The notes beneath the pieces were generated by a model that did not search any database, was not told the DNA's origin, and saw only the letters and a list, made by a program, of their open reading frames with translations. Below are positions 32,662 through 41,701 of a stretch of 64,000 nt of DNA, one piece after another. How positions within the stretch are numbered: position 1 is the stretch's first letter; each line of letters begins with the position of its first letter. The stretch is from assembly GCA_910587715.1 (NCBI GenBank), contig CAJUMV010000009.1:1-64000 (forward strand), read 5' to 3'. This stretch comes from an uncultured Lachnospiraceae bacterium (GTDB lineage: Bacteria; Bacillota; Clostridia; Lachnospirales; Lachnospiraceae). A program made the position numbers and the translations under genes.

Positions 32662-34746
32662 TTAGTTGTGGAACATATCCACAATATTTTTCAGTTTTAC
32701 CACATTCTCGGAATTGGTGTCCATCAGCTCCGCATTGCCTTCCACAAGCTGGGATACATCCAGCGTCTTCTGGGCTATATTGCTGATATTGTTGGCGGCT
32801 TCGCCCACCGTCACCGTGATATTGTTGACCGAGTCCGCAATCTCCACAATCGCGGAAAGCAGAGTTTCTACCTCAACGCCGATAGCCTTCATGTTTTCCT
32901 CAAAATCAGACGCATCCTGCGTATATTTCTCCGCAACGCCCATAAAGTCGCTGTAATCTTTTAACACCGTCTCTTCGAGGAAGGCAAGGATTTCCTGTAA
33001 ACAGGACTCCATATTCTCTACCGCCTGATTGACCTCCGTCGTAATACCATTAATGTTGCTCACGGTAGAGGAAGTCTGGGACGCCAGCCCGCCAATCTCG
33101 TCGGCAACCACCGCAAAACCTTTGCCTGCTTCGCCCGCTCTCGCCGCTTCGATGGAAGCATTCAGCGCAAGCAGATTCGTCTGTCCGGAAATATCCAGAA
33201 TGGACTGGGTGAGCTGGTTGATTTTTTCCACCGCCCGCGCCTGCTCCATAGCCTCCGCGCTCTTCTCCTGCACGCCACGGTACATCTGCGTCGTCTTGTT
33301 CTGCGCCTCGCCCGTTGTATTTTTCAGATTGCCAGCGCGCTGCTTGCTCTCTAAAGACGTCTTTTCCCCTTCAATGGAATTATCCCGGATTACCTGTGCG
33401 CGTTCTTTGATCTGACTCACGGTATTATTCACGGTTTCCATAGCCGCCGCCGTCTCCTGCATCGCTGCCGCAAGTCCCTGCGTCGTCTCCGTGTTCTCCC
33501 CGCTCATGCTCTTCACCCGCGCGGTCGTGTCGGAAAGCTTCTCCAGCGTATCATCCAAATCCGAGTAGGTTGTCTTGATATCCAGCACCATCGCACGAAG
33601 GCTTGCGCGCATCTCCCTGAGAGAATTTGCCATACTGCCGCTCTCATCCTGCCGCTTACAGAGCTTATCGCTGTTCGCATTCTTAGCGAAATTAAATTGT
33701 GCCGTATTGGATACGATTTCGTTTATTTGCGTAATCGGTCTGGTGATTACCATTCCCATAATCACGCCAATCACCACCGAAATAGCAACCGCAATCAGCA
33801 TACCGATTACAATCAGCGTCGTAATACGGCTCGCCGCGCTCTTCATCTCCGACTCCGGCGCAGTCAGTACATACTTCATGCCATTGGTAAGAGTTTGATA
33901 ACACATGTCTTTTAATTCACCCTGATAGGTGTAATTAATCGGCTGTCCCTCCGATGCCGCGTCCGCCAGTGTGCCGGCGATCACGCCGGACGCATCCGCC
34001 TGCGAAACCGGAGTTCCCGCTTCGATCGCCTTATGGTAGGCGATATTGCCGTTCGGATTCACGAGAAAGGCAGAGCCGGTCTCAAACACCGTCGCGCTCT
34101 CCACTGTCGCCGTAAATTTGTCAAAGTCAATGTCCATACCGATGATGCCGATGGACTCCCCATCCATGACAATAGGAATGACATAGGATACCATGTAAAC
34201 ATTAATATTGGAGTTTAAGTACGGATCCATCCACGTCGGTTTCCCGTTCTTTACGGGTATGTAATACCAGCCCACATGCTCCAGATCGTCCGGCGAATAC
34301 ATGGAGAAATCCGTGGGGACAAGCGCTTCAAACTTTTCCGCGTCGCTGCTCCGGCTCCAGAACACGCCGCTGTCCGGCTCCGTGAACTCCGGATTGTAAC
34401 GGATATACGCAGTTAACGCGCCCTCCGTATTGCCGCCGATCTCATAAAGCATCTGTTCCATGATCATCGTGAAATTATCTACATAGGATTTGTCCGTCTT
34501 AAATGCCTGCACATCCGTAAGCTGCTGCAGCACTACGTTATATGCCGTATTGACGGACTGCTCCACCCTGCTCATCTGCGCATTGAGCAGCTCTGCCTGA
34601 TTCGCACATGCATACTGCATTTCCTTCTGGGAATCCTGATACACTGTCTTTCTGGAATTGATGATACTGACCCCGCCGCAAATGAGGGATGTCAAAAGGG
34701 TGCACACAATCACCGCCGCCAAAATTCTTGCCTTAATCGATCTCAT
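32662..34746 (-). CDS. Methyl-accepting chemotaxis protein, Cache-type sensor
   Basis: A transmembrane chemoreceptor of 694 residues. The first helix (about 8-29) is followed by a large extracellular region (about 35-295) of double-Cache character (GWYYIPVKNGKPTW and IGIIGMDIDF are typical). Then come a second helix (about 300-325), HAMP, and the cytoplasmic coiled coil with the conserved tip (EAARAGEAGKGFAVVADEI, about 525-550). There is no C-terminal CheR-tethering pentapeptide. Cache sensors often bind amino acids or organic acids; the ligand here is unknown. It starts at ATG 34746 behind AAAAGGAGAG. It lies directly after the flagellar operon and signals through the CheA/CheW encoded there. 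Confidence 0.95.
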   Translation of the reverse strand: MRSIKARILAAVIVCTLLTSLICGGVSIINSRKTVYQDSQKEMQYACANQAELLNAQMSRVEQSVNTAYNVVLQQLTDVQAFKTDKSYVDNFTMIMEQMLYEIGGNTEGALTAYIRYNPEFTEPDSGVFWSRSSDAEKFEALVPTDFSMYSPDDLEHVGWYYIPVKNGKPTWMDPYLNSNINVYMVSYVIPIVMDGESIGIIGMDIDFDKFTATVESATVFETGSAFLVNPNGNIAYHKAIEAGTPVSQADASGVIAGTLADAASEGQPINYTYQGELKDMCYQTLTNGMKYVLTAPESEMKSAASRITTLIVIGMLIAVAISVVIGVIMGMVITRPITQINEIVSNTAQFNFAKNANSDKLCKRQDESGSMANSLREMRASLRAMVLDIKTTYSDLDDTLEKLSDTTARVKSMSGENTETTQGLAAAMQETAAAMETVNNTVSQIKERAQVIRDNSIEGEKTSLESKQRAGNLKNTTGEAQNKTTQMYRGVQEKSAEAMEQARAVEKINQLTQSILDISGQTNLLALNASIEAARAGEAGKGFAVVADEIGGLASQTSSTVSNINGITTEVNQAVENMESCLQEILAFLEETVLKDYSDFMGVAEKYTQDASDFEENMKAIGVEVETLLSAIVEIADSVNNITVTVGEAANNISNIAQKTLDVSQLVEGNAELMDTNSENVVKLKNIVDMFHN

Positions 34747-34783
34747 AACGTCTCTCCTTTTTTCTAATGTCTAACTCATTTAC

Positions 34784-34811
34784 GGAGAATGCCTCCTTTC
34801 AGGCATTCTCC
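34784..34811. terminator. Hairpin upstream of the chemoreceptor gene
   Basis: A perfect 10-bp stem GGAGAATGCC/GGCATTCTCC with an 8-base loop. There is no T-tract. It lies in the leader of the chemoreceptor gene. Confidence 0.4.
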
Positions 34812-34814
34812 CGA

Positions 34815-34877
34815 GTGAGATTTAGTAATTCTTGGCGTCCCGTCCTATGGCGGGACGTCTTTAGAATTACTTCTCAC
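34815..34877. terminator. 63-bp segmented hairpin at the end of the flagellar operon
   Basis: Nested arms GTGAGA/TCTCAC, AGTAATTCT/AGAATTACT and CGTCCCG/CGGGACG pair perfectly, with small bulges between. It includes the stop codon of the MltG-like gene. It probably acts as a terminator or mRNA-stabilising structure closing the fla/che superoperon. Confidence 0.55.
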
Positions 34878-35590
34878 TCTGACCTCGTCACAATTCTTGC
34901 AATCTGCTCGTCACCGGCATTTGCCGGAATGGTAAAGGTACCGGGTCTGAGTTTCTTATCATAGCCGTTCGCACATAAATAATCGTCATATGCGTCCGCG
35001 GAACTCACGACGCCTGCTTCCGCCAGCTTTTTCGCCACCGTATAGGAGCCGTCACCGCTCGAAATAGTCACGGTTTTCGTCCCGCCAGACGCTTGCTTTG
35101 TTCCTGTGTCCTGCTTCGGCACATCTTCATCCGGCTTCGTCATCTCGTTGGTGTCGGCGGACGTTTTCCTCCCCGTCTCTTCCGTGTCTGCCGGTTTTTC
35201 GGATTCTGCCGCTTTGTTCTCCTTCTCCTGCAGAGACTCCGGCGTACCGACCACAGGCGTCTCCGTATCTGGCACCGGCTCCGGCTTTTTCTCCGTCTCT
35301 TCCTTCTTCTCGGCTTCCTCTTTCTCCTTCGCCACCGCGATATCTTTTTTTATGGCATCTTCCTTCTGCACAGGCGGTGCTTCGTTCCCCTCCTGTCCGT
35401 CCTCCGCGTTCTCTTCCCCGGAAGCCTCTAACAGAGTGGAATCCTCAATCATACCGAGTTCCTTCGCCCGGGCGATTATCTCAGCATCCGTCATTTTCTC
35501 TTTTTTTCCGCCTGACAAGGCAATGCCCATAATAACAGCCGTTACGATAATTCCCAGCCCGAGTCCGCGGAAATAATATTTTTTCTCCAT
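34874..35590 (-). CDS. Membrane protein with MltG/YceG-like C-terminal segment
   Basis: A protein of 238 residues: an N-terminal transmembrane anchor (about 8-26), a long Glu/Lys/Asp/Pro-rich charged middle (about 45-170), and a C-terminal module (about 175-235) with SYTVAKKLAEAGVV and KLRPGTFTIP. The last module resembles the LysM-like N-terminal part of endolytic transglycosylase MltG; the catalytic domain is absent. A role at the cell envelope or flagellar base is possible but unproven. The start at ATG 35590 follows the DUF6115-like stop by one base. It is the last gene of the flagellar cluster. Confidence 0.65.
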   Translation of the reverse strand: MEKKYYFRGLGLGIIVTAVIMGIALSGGKKEKMTDAEIIARAKELGMIEDSTLLEASGEENAEDGQEGNEAPPVQKEDAIKKDIAVAKEKEEAEKKEETEKKPEPVPDTETPVVGTPESLQEKENKAAESEKPADTEETGRKTSADTNEMTKPDEDVPKQDTGTKQASGGTKTVTISSGDGSYTVAKKLAEAGVVSSADAYDDYLCANGYDKKLRPGTFTIPANAGDEQIARIVTRSE

Positions 35591-35591
35591 C

Positions 35592-36785
35592 TTATAAGCC
35601 CTCAAACAGGTCTATCACCAGTTTTACCTCACCAAGACCAAGACCAAGCTCTTTGGCTATCGCCATGTTTGATTTGCCCGCCTTGTGAAGCTCCAAAATT
35701 CTTTCGTTACTATTACGCCCGTTATCTTTTCCCTGCGCAAAACGGATATCCACCCCGCGCGGCTCCTCCGGCACGGGTGCCGGCACCGACTCTCTCCTGC
35801 CGCCAAATTCCCTGCTTTCACCGTATTCCCTGCCGCTTCCGAAGTCTCTTCCTCCGCCAAAACCTCTGCTGTCACTATAGTCCCTGCCGCGCTCCGGCTC
35901 CCGGTTCCCGAAAATACCCATCTCGGCAAATGCCGCGCTTGTGGAAAGCTCCGGCTCTTCCGCCACATAATCGGCATCGGGCTCATGGATAATCTCCACC
36001 CGCTTCGGTCTGATTGGCTGAAAGTCATCCTCCTCCACCACAATCTCCTCCGGCTCCTGCGAAACAGGCTCGTTTGTCAGGTACTCCGGCTCCAGCTCAT
36101 AAGGCAGCTCTTCTTCCTGTACCGACGGGATTACCCGGGATGGCTGCACTTCTTCCACTATCTCCGGCAAATATGTTCCCGCGCTATGGAGGGAAAAGAG
36201 GTCGGTACGGGTATCCTCCACCGCTCCCATCACGGAATGCACCGCCTCCTGCACTGCTTCCTGCGCTTCTCTGGCAGAAGTTTCCGCATGGCGGATCCGC
36301 GCAAGCGCGCTCTCCACCGCTTCCTCCGCCGCCTTTGCTTTCTTCGCAGTCTCTGCGGCTGTAATTTCCGCATCGCGTACCGTCTGCCTGATTTCTTCCG
36401 TAGCCTGATTTGCCTGTCCAATATCCGCAAGCAGCGTCTCATGCTTGTCATTGAGCATATCGTAGAGGAAAGTCACTTCTTTATGATTTTTATTAATTTC
36501 CTCCAGCACGGTGTCCGAATACTCGTTGACAGCCATAATCTTTTCATTTGCCACGCGCTCCATGGCACGCTCCGTCTTCTCTATGGAATAACCGATCGTC
36601 TCATCCACAATATCGGAAATCTTTTCCCTGACTGTTTCCGTTTCTCCCTCCACCAGCTTCCTGATTTCGGCTTCACTGATTAACTGTACTTCCTCATCCG
36701 CGTCCTTCTTTCCTGCCGGCAGAAAATATCCCAGAAGAAATACCCCTGCCCCGATGATAATCAGAACGATTTCTATTACACTCAT
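35592..36785 (-). CDS. DUF6115-like coiled-coil membrane protein
   Basis: A protein of 397 residues with an N-terminal transmembrane helix (about 5-24), a long Glu/Ala/Lys coiled coil (about 40-180), a Pro/Glu-rich linker, a Gly/Arg/Phe/Ser low-complexity stretch (about 300-345) and a C-terminal helix-turn-helix-like motif ILELHKAGKSNMAIAKELGL. The last motif matches what I recall of DUF6115 proteins in Lachnospiraceae flagellar operons. Function is unknown. It is downstream of the sigma factor and FapA genes, and is transcribed with them. Confidence 0.7.
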   Translation of the reverse strand: MSVIEIVLIIIGAGVFLLGYFLPAGKKDADEEVQLISEAEIRKLVEGETETVREKISDIVDETIGYSIEKTERAMERVANEKIMAVNEYSDTVLEEINKNHKEVTFLYDMLNDKHETLLADIGQANQATEEIRQTVRDAEITAAETAKKAKAAEEAVESALARIRHAETSAREAQEAVQEAVHSVMGAVEDTRTDLFSLHSAGTYLPEIVEEVQPSRVIPSVQEEELPYELEPEYLTNEPVSQEPEEIVVEEDDFQPIRPKRVEIIHEPDADYVAEEPELSTSAAFAEMGIFGNREPERGRDYSDSRGFGGGRDFGSGREYGESREFGGRRESVPAPVPEEPRGVDIRFAQGKDNGRNSNERILELHKAGKSNMAIAKELGLGLGEVKLVIDLFEGL

Positions 36786-36823
36786 GCTTCTCCCTTTCGT
36801 AATCCGACGCGCAGCCCCGGCTC

Positions 36824-37141
36824 TTACCCCGATATTTCAAAGGTACTCACACCCTTTAACAGCACCTTGCCGTCAGGCTCCTTTTTCTCTTTCTTCCTGT
36901 TCCTGCCGCCGTCTCCGTGGTACTCGTTACTTCCCTTTTCCCTCGCGTCAAATTTTTTCTGGCGGTTGTCCGCCTTGTCTCTCTCATTGACCCTCTGCGT
37001 CTGCTTTTCCACCTGTTTGGTCATCTGCTGCCCGAAGTTGGTCTGATCTACCAGCCCCTTCGTGTCCTCATTATGCTTGACCGTGGTAAAATCCTGCGCC
37101 CTCGTAATCTGCCCCTGCAGCTCCACAAAGCCTATCGCCAT
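36824..37141 (-). CDS. Small charged hypothetical protein of the flagellar operon
   Basis: 105 residues, no membrane segment. The N-terminus is MAIGFVELQGQITRAQDF; the middle is very Lys/Arg/Asp/Asn-rich and probably disordered. It starts at ATG 37141 behind GGGGAGGAG. It lies between FapA and the DUF6115-like gene with short gaps, so it is co-transcribed. I do not recognise a family with certainty. Confidence 0.7.
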   Translation of the reverse strand: MAIGFVELQGQITRAQDFTTVKHNEDTKGLVDQTNFGQQMTKQVEKQTQRVNERDKADNRQKKFDAREKGSNEYHGDGGRNRKKEKKEPDGKVLLKGVSTFEISG

Positions 37142-37165
37142 AGCTACTCCTCCCCTTCTCGCACG

Positions 37166-38755
37166 TTAGAATGGCGCCATCTTCACGTCTCCGCGCTCTC
37201 TGACGAAACGGCAGTAATGGGTGGTCTTTTGCACCACCATACACACATCGCCGATACAGATACGCGTGCCGGGGTATACTTCCCCTTTTACGCGCACCGC
37301 CGTTTCCGAAGAACTCGTCATCTGCTTCTGCAGTTCTTCAATCTCTTTATTTGCCGCCGCGATCGCGTCGGTTTTCTGCTTATTTACTGCCGCCATGGAC
37401 TGTATCTGCTGAATCTGCTCCGGACTGAGCTTCACGCCCTTTGCCAGCTTTTGCTTTGCGGAAAGCAGCGTAGGCTGCACCGTCTGCAAGAGCTTCGTGT
37501 CCTCCCCTATCTGTTTCTGGAGTTCGTTCATGCGCGCTTTCAGCTTCGGGTCGGTTCCCACCTCTATAATCGTGTCCGCCCCCATCTCCGAGCCGAGTGT
37601 TTTCACATTGATGTTCCCCGTCGCGCTGACTTTTCCGCCCGTGATAAACCCGCGCCTGCCGTCCACATTGACTTCGCCGCCAGCCGTCACCCTGCTGTGC
37701 AGGATGGATTCGGAAGCTACATATCCTTCCGCCTCCGCGGTTACGTTTTCCAAAAATTTCGCCACGATATTGCCGCCTGCCTTAAGCACGCCGCGGCCCA
37801 TGCCGTTCATGCCTCTGGCAATAATAATATTGCCGCCCGCCTTAAGCTGCGCGCCTTCCACAACGCCCTTCACCATGATATCGCCCTTAGCCTTCACCTG
37901 AAAGTTCGTTGCCACGTTGCCGTTAATCTGTACATTTCCCTCATAATCAATATTTCCGGTGGAATTATCCACGTTCTCCACCATAAGCTCATCGGAGACG
38001 AAAACCGAGCCCTCCACCAGCTCCACATGCCCGTCCACCTGGGCTGTGAGCACGGTGCGGTCCTCGGAAATAGTAATATTTCGTCCGTACTTTAACGTTT
38101 CCTTGCGCACCTCCAGGGGCAGAATCCGGTTCCCTGAAAGATCCTCTCCCGGCTCGCCCGGCACCTCCGGATGCAGAATCGCCAGCACCTCTCCCTTGTT
38201 ACAATGATTTAGTATATTCAAATGAAAGAAATCTACGCTCCCGTCCTCGTTCAGCGTAGGCTTCGCCTTTTTATCCGTGTTAAATTTATATTCAATATAA
38301 GCATGTTTGCCCGGAACGGGTTCCTGCCCCTGTGCTACCAGAATTTCCTCCAGATAGTTTCTTTTCGCGAAAAAACCCGCAATGGCTTCCGTGCGAATGC
38401 CGAACTTAATCCCCCGAAGCTTCAGATCATTTATCATCTCTTCGGCAGTCATATCTTCACCGCCCTCGGAAGCGGCATAAAACTTCGCAAAGGCCTGCAT
38501 CTTATCCGGACCGACTCGTAACTTATAACATTCTCTCTCCGGAAATCTCGTCTCATTCCCGAGACGAATCTCCTGCTGTTCTTTCACCGCGCCTTCCACC
38601 GCCCGTTTGATCGTCGGCAGATCACACGCATAATCCTTCATCGTCAGATACTCGAGCACATCCGTAATGTCGATGGGTTTCCCATCCCCCGTCGGCGGAA
38701 ACAGCTTGAGCGAAGACGCCCCTTCCTTGTTCACCAGTCTGAAATATCCGTTCAT
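37166..38755 (-). CDS. fapA: FapA family (DUF342) polymerising protein
   Basis: A protein of 529 residues with an N-terminal domain, a central beta-helix of repeated hydrophobic/Gly strands (NIDYEGNVQINGNV, GDIMVKGVVEGAQL, GNIIIARGMNGMG; about 235-370) and a C-terminal coiled coil (about 385-475). DUF342/FapA proteins occur in Firmicutes next to flagellar and sigma genes (YlxL region) and are proposed to influence cell envelope or polar organisation; the role is not settled. It starts at ATG 38755, 13 nt after the sigma factor. Confidence 0.85.
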   Translation of the reverse strand: MNGYFRLVNKEGASSLKLFPPTGDGKPIDITDVLEYLTMKDYACDLPTIKRAVEGAVKEQQEIRLGNETRFPERECYKLRVGPDKMQAFAKFYAASEGGEDMTAEEMINDLKLRGIKFGIRTEAIAGFFAKRNYLEEILVAQGQEPVPGKHAYIEYKFNTDKKAKPTLNEDGSVDFFHLNILNHCNKGEVLAILHPEVPGEPGEDLSGNRILPLEVRKETLKYGRNITISEDRTVLTAQVDGHVELVEGSVFVSDELMVENVDNSTGNIDYEGNVQINGNVATNFQVKAKGDIMVKGVVEGAQLKAGGNIIIARGMNGMGRGVLKAGGNIVAKFLENVTAEAEGYVASESILHSRVTAGGEVNVDGRRGFITGGKVSATGNINVKTLGSEMGADTIIEVGTDPKLKARMNELQKQIGEDTKLLQTVQPTLLSAKQKLAKGVKLSPEQIQQIQSMAAVNKQKTDAIAAANKEIEELQKQMTSSSETAVRVKGEVYPGTRICIGDVCMVVQKTTHYCRFVRERGDVKMAPF

Positions 38756-38768
38756 ATACCCCCAGCCT

Positions 38769-39554
38769 CTACTTTCTCTTTTCCGTATCCGTGAGAATAC
38801 CGATATAATTTCCCATTTTTCCCTTCATCTTCTGCAAAGCTCTCGTGTGGAGCTGCGAAATTCTCGATTCGGACACCTCCAGTATGTTGCTGATTTCCTT
38901 CAAGGTCAGATCTTCATAATAATAAAGAACGATTACCTTACGCTCCTTTTCCGTCAAAAGCTCAAGCGCCTGCGCCAGCATCTTTTTTAGTTCGTCCCTC
39001 TCCAGAATTTCTTCCGGCGAATCGAAAGCCGCGCTCTTCGTGCTCCCCGCTTCGTTGGAGACCTCACTCCCCTGCTCTAAAAACTCATTGAGCGACACCA
39101 CATTGGTTATCTTCATCTGGGACTGCCAGTCGATATACTCCTCGTCCGTAATGCCCAAAAGCCCCGCAATCTCCTCGTCCGTCGCGCTTCTGCCCGACTT
39201 CGTTTCAATCTCCTTGATCGCGGCGTCAATCCGCTTCTGCTTCTGCCTGATGGTCCGCGGTATCCAGTCCATTTTACGAATCTGGTCAAGAATCGCTCCC
39301 CGTATCCTCAGACTGGCATATGTTTCAAACTTGACGTCTTTCATGCAGTCAAACTTATCGATGGCGTCAATCAGACCGAATATCCCATAACTCACAAGGT
39401 CTTCATACTCTACATTATACCCGAGATACATGCTGAGACGTCCGGCGACCACCTTCACCAAAGGCGCATATTCCAATATGATTTTTTCCCGTGTCTCGGG
39501 AGACTTTGTATTCGCATAGTCCTCCCAGAGCTTCTTTTTGCCTGTATCGTCCAT
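38769..39554 (-). CDS. fliA: Flagellar sigma factor FliA/SigD (sigma-28 family)
   Basis: A protein of 261 residues. Region 2 opens ALVKVVAGRL-type (here PLVKVVAGRLSMYLG), followed by YEDLVSYGIFGLIDAIDKFD. Region 3 has RSATDEEIAGLLG, and region 4 has LTEKERKVIVLYYYEDLTLK with the helix-turn-helix EISNILEVSESRISQLH. It should direct late flagellar genes (flagellin, motility, chemoreceptors). Its position after cheD matches sigD in B. subtilis. Start ATG 39554. No anti-sigma FlgM is in the window. Confidence 0.95.
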   Translation of the reverse strand: MDDTGKKKLWEDYANTKSPETREKIILEYAPLVKVVAGRLSMYLGYNVEYEDLVSYGIFGLIDAIDKFDCMKDVKFETYASLRIRGAILDQIRKMDWIPRTIRQKQKRIDAAIKEIETKSGRSATDEEIAGLLGITDEEYIDWQSQMKITNVVSLNEFLEQGSEVSNEAGSTKSAAFDSPEEILERDELKKMLAQALELLTEKERKVIVLYYYEDLTLKEISNILEVSESRISQLHTRALQKMKGKMGNYIGILTDTEKRK

Positions 39555-39579
39555 TCTGAGCCCCTATTTATATTTTATT

Positions 39580-39972
39580 TTACTCCTCAGGTTCCTTTTC
39601 TATAACCTCGCCTTCCTCCATGTGCGCCTCCTGTATCTGCTGCTCAAACCTGTCCAGCATGATCTGCAGAATTCTTCCGACAAAATAAAATCCCAGCAGC
39701 ACGCACAGCAGAACAACCAGCATCGTCTGCAGGTCATAGTGCAAAATCCGCATGGTAATGCTGACAACCGCCCCGGCAAATAACATGACAAAAGGAGGGA
39801 TCAATCTGCGCTTTCTCGCCTTCGCTTGTCTCTCCTCTTCCTCACGCTTTTCCCTCGCCTCACGCTCTGCCGCAGTCTCAATCTCGTCCTCCGGCGCGGT
39901 CTCTTCTTCCAGTTCTCCCTCCGTCTCCGGAGCTTCCGCTGCTTCCTCGCTGTTCTTCTCTTCCCAATCCAC
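39580..39972 (-). CDS. Small acidic membrane protein between cheD and fliA
   Basis: 130 residues: a Glu-rich N-terminus (1-45), a basic stretch KARKRR, two transmembrane helices (about 57-77 and 83-105) and an acidic tail. The start is GTG 39972, with AAGGG 7 nt upstream. Family not recognised. Its place inside the operon suggests a motility-linked or membrane role. Confidence 0.7.
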   Translation of the reverse strand: MDWEEKNSEEAAEAPETEGELEEETAPEDEIETAAEREAREKREEEERQAKARKRRLIPPFVMLFAGAVVSITMRILHYDLQTMLVVLLCVLLGFYFVGRILQIMLDRFEQQIQEAHMEEGEVIEKEPEE

Positions 39973-40049
39973 CTTGTTGCCCTTCCATTATCTACGTGCT
40001 GTTTTATTTTTTATCTTCTTCCCTCTTCCGAATCCACTATTCTTTCGGA

Positions 40050-40535
40050 TTAAATCTTGTATTCCTGCTTACCTACCGCCCTGATTACAAAATCTCCGGT
40101 CTCCGGATAAAAAATAACCGTTCTTCCGAAATTCTTGCCGGTATCTTCCGCCAGAATCGGAATTCGCAGCTCCGCCAGCTTCTTTTTGGTCGCCTGCACA
40201 TTCCTTTCGCCCACGCGTACCATCTCGCTGTTGCTGTTAAAGCCAAACATCTGCGCGCCGCCCGCAATCTTGGCGACCAGACGGCTTCTGTTCGCCCCTC
40301 TTCTGGTCACCTGCTTCACCAACTCCTCTATCCCCGTATCAGCAAACTTCGGTATATTAGAGTTGTTGCGAATCGTCGTAGAATCCGGCAGCATAATATG
40401 CGCCAGCCCGCCGATCTTTGTGACCGGATCGCGGAGCGCAATACCCACACAAGACCCCAGTCCCAGCGTACAAATTCTATCAGGACTGACGCATACATTT
40501 AAGTCGGCCATTCCGACCTTTATCTCTACACTCAT
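40050..40535 (-). CDS. cheD: Chemoreceptor glutamine deamidase CheD
   Basis: Deamidates chemoreceptor glutamines and binds CheC to boost its phosphatase. 161 residues, full length. Catalytic Cys-His-Thr are visible as C29 in GSCVGIA, H46 in GGLAHIMLP and T23, with the same spacing as T. maritima CheD. Start ATG 40535. Adjacent to cheC, its partner. Confidence 0.95.
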   Translation of the reverse strand: MSVEIKVGMADLNVCVSPDRICTLGLGSCVGIALRDPVTKIGGLAHIMLPDSTTIRNNSNIPKFADTGIEELVKQVTRRGANRSRLVAKIAGGAQMFGFNSNSEMVRVGERNVQATKKKLAELRIPILAEDTGKNFGRTVIFYPETGDFVIRAVGKQEYKI

Positions 40536-40591
40536 AACACCGCGTTCTCCCGTTTACACTTTCTTAATCCATACCCATGTCCGCCGTCCAA

Positions 40592-41209
40592 TCAAATATT
40601 GATTCCCAGCGCCGCTAACATCCTGCCATAGGAATCCAGATCAGGAATCAGGATAAAATACCCGTCTAACACCATCTCGTCAAAAAACTGTGTCTGAATC
40701 ATCAACATCCTGTCGCCGAGAGCGGCAAACTCTATCGCCGGTACGCTCAAAATCGCGCCTGCCATATCCACCGTCAGATCCGGCACAGAAGGATAAATCG
40801 CCAGATTGGTAATACTGGAAAGGGAGTTCAGATAGGAACCGGTGATAATATTTCCCACCTCTTTTAATGCGGAAAACTCCATCTCCGAAAACTCTTCGCC
40901 CTCCGACTCCATGCCCATCAGCTTGCCGACCAAATGCTTTGCAGCCGCTTTTTCCAGCAGAAACATGATGCTGCCCTTGATGTCGCCCTCAATGCCGAGG
41001 TAAATTCCCGCCATGACCGTCTCCTCGCCGACCATGGCCTCGCCCAGCTCCTTAAACTCCAGAAGCTGCACCTTGGGAACCGCCATATCCACCTTACACT
41101 GCATCATCTGCGCCAACGCCGTGGTAGCATTTCCGGCGCCGATATTACCCAACTCTCTCAGAACGTCGAAATATTCATTTGACATTTCGTCTAAACTGAT
41201 TTCACCCAC
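40592..41209 (-). CDS. cheC: CheY-P phosphatase CheC
   Basis: A protein of 205 residues with both phosphatase consensus helices (D/S-xxx-E-xx-N): DVLRELGN near residue 15 and SALKEVGN near residue 112. Two active sites argue for a working phosphatase. The start is GTG 41209, with AGGAGG 7 nt upstream. It forms the adaptation module with CheD and CheY. Confidence 0.95.
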   Translation of the reverse strand: MGEISLDEMSNEYFDVLRELGNIGAGNATTALAQMMQCKVDMAVPKVQLLEFKELGEAMVGEETVMAGIYLGIEGDIKGSIMFLLEKAAAKHLVGKLMGMESEGEEFSEMEFSALKEVGNIITGSYLNSLSSITNLAIYPSVPDLTVDMAGAILSVPAIEFAALGDRMLMIQTQFFDEMVLDGYFILIPDLDSYGRMLAALGINI

Positions 41210-41220
41210 TATTGCTCCTC

Positions 41221-41682
41221 CTATACGCTCTCCAACACAACCGCATTCAAATCGAGCAGGGAAATCAGTCCCCCGTCGCTCTTACCGACTCCGCTGAGAA
41301 AGTTTGAGTTCTCATCCTTTGAGTCATACGCCACTTTCTCGATTCTGTCATTCTCCAGCGTTACCACCTCTCTGACTTCATCCACAATGACGCCGATGGT
41401 GCCCTGCTGCTCCAGCTTCAGGATGATAATTCTGCTGGACTTCGTCTCCACATCCCTCTCCAATCCCATCTTGATACGGATGCTCATAACGGGAATGACC
41501 TCGCCGCGCAGGTTGATTACGCCCTTCAAATAATCGTCGACCTTCGGCACTCTGGTAATGTGCTGCATCCTGACAATATTATCTATGTATTTGATGTCGA
41601 TGCCATACTGCTCGTCGCCGAGCTTTATCACGATAAACTGTGTGGTTTCTGCCACCGGTCTTAATTCTTCTATTTCATTCAT
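41221..41682 (-). CDS. cheW: Chemotaxis coupling protein CheW
   Basis: A protein of 153 residues with a single CheW (SH3-like) domain: FIVIKLGDEQYGIDI, RVPKVDDYLKGVINLRGEVI, then IGVIVDEVREVV. It bridges receptors to CheA. It follows cheA by 19 nt and precedes cheC by 11 nt. Confidence 0.96.
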   Translation of the reverse strand: MNEIEELRPVAETTQFIVIKLGDEQYGIDIKYIDNIVRMQHITRVPKVDDYLKGVINLRGEVIPVMSIRIKMGLERDVETKSSRIIILKLEQQGTIGVIVDEVREVVTLENDRIEKVAYDSKDENSNFLSGVGKSDGGLISLLDLNAVVLESV

Positions 41683-41701
41683 GCTCTCTTCCTCCCTCTT
41701 A

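Noticed and set aside
34747..34825. Sigma-28-like promoter (TAAA, 16-bp gap, GCCTGAAA) before the chemoreceptor gene
   Set aside because: The spacing and the -10 both deviate from consensus, and the -10 part lies inside a perfect hairpin arm and its loop, so chance is more likely.
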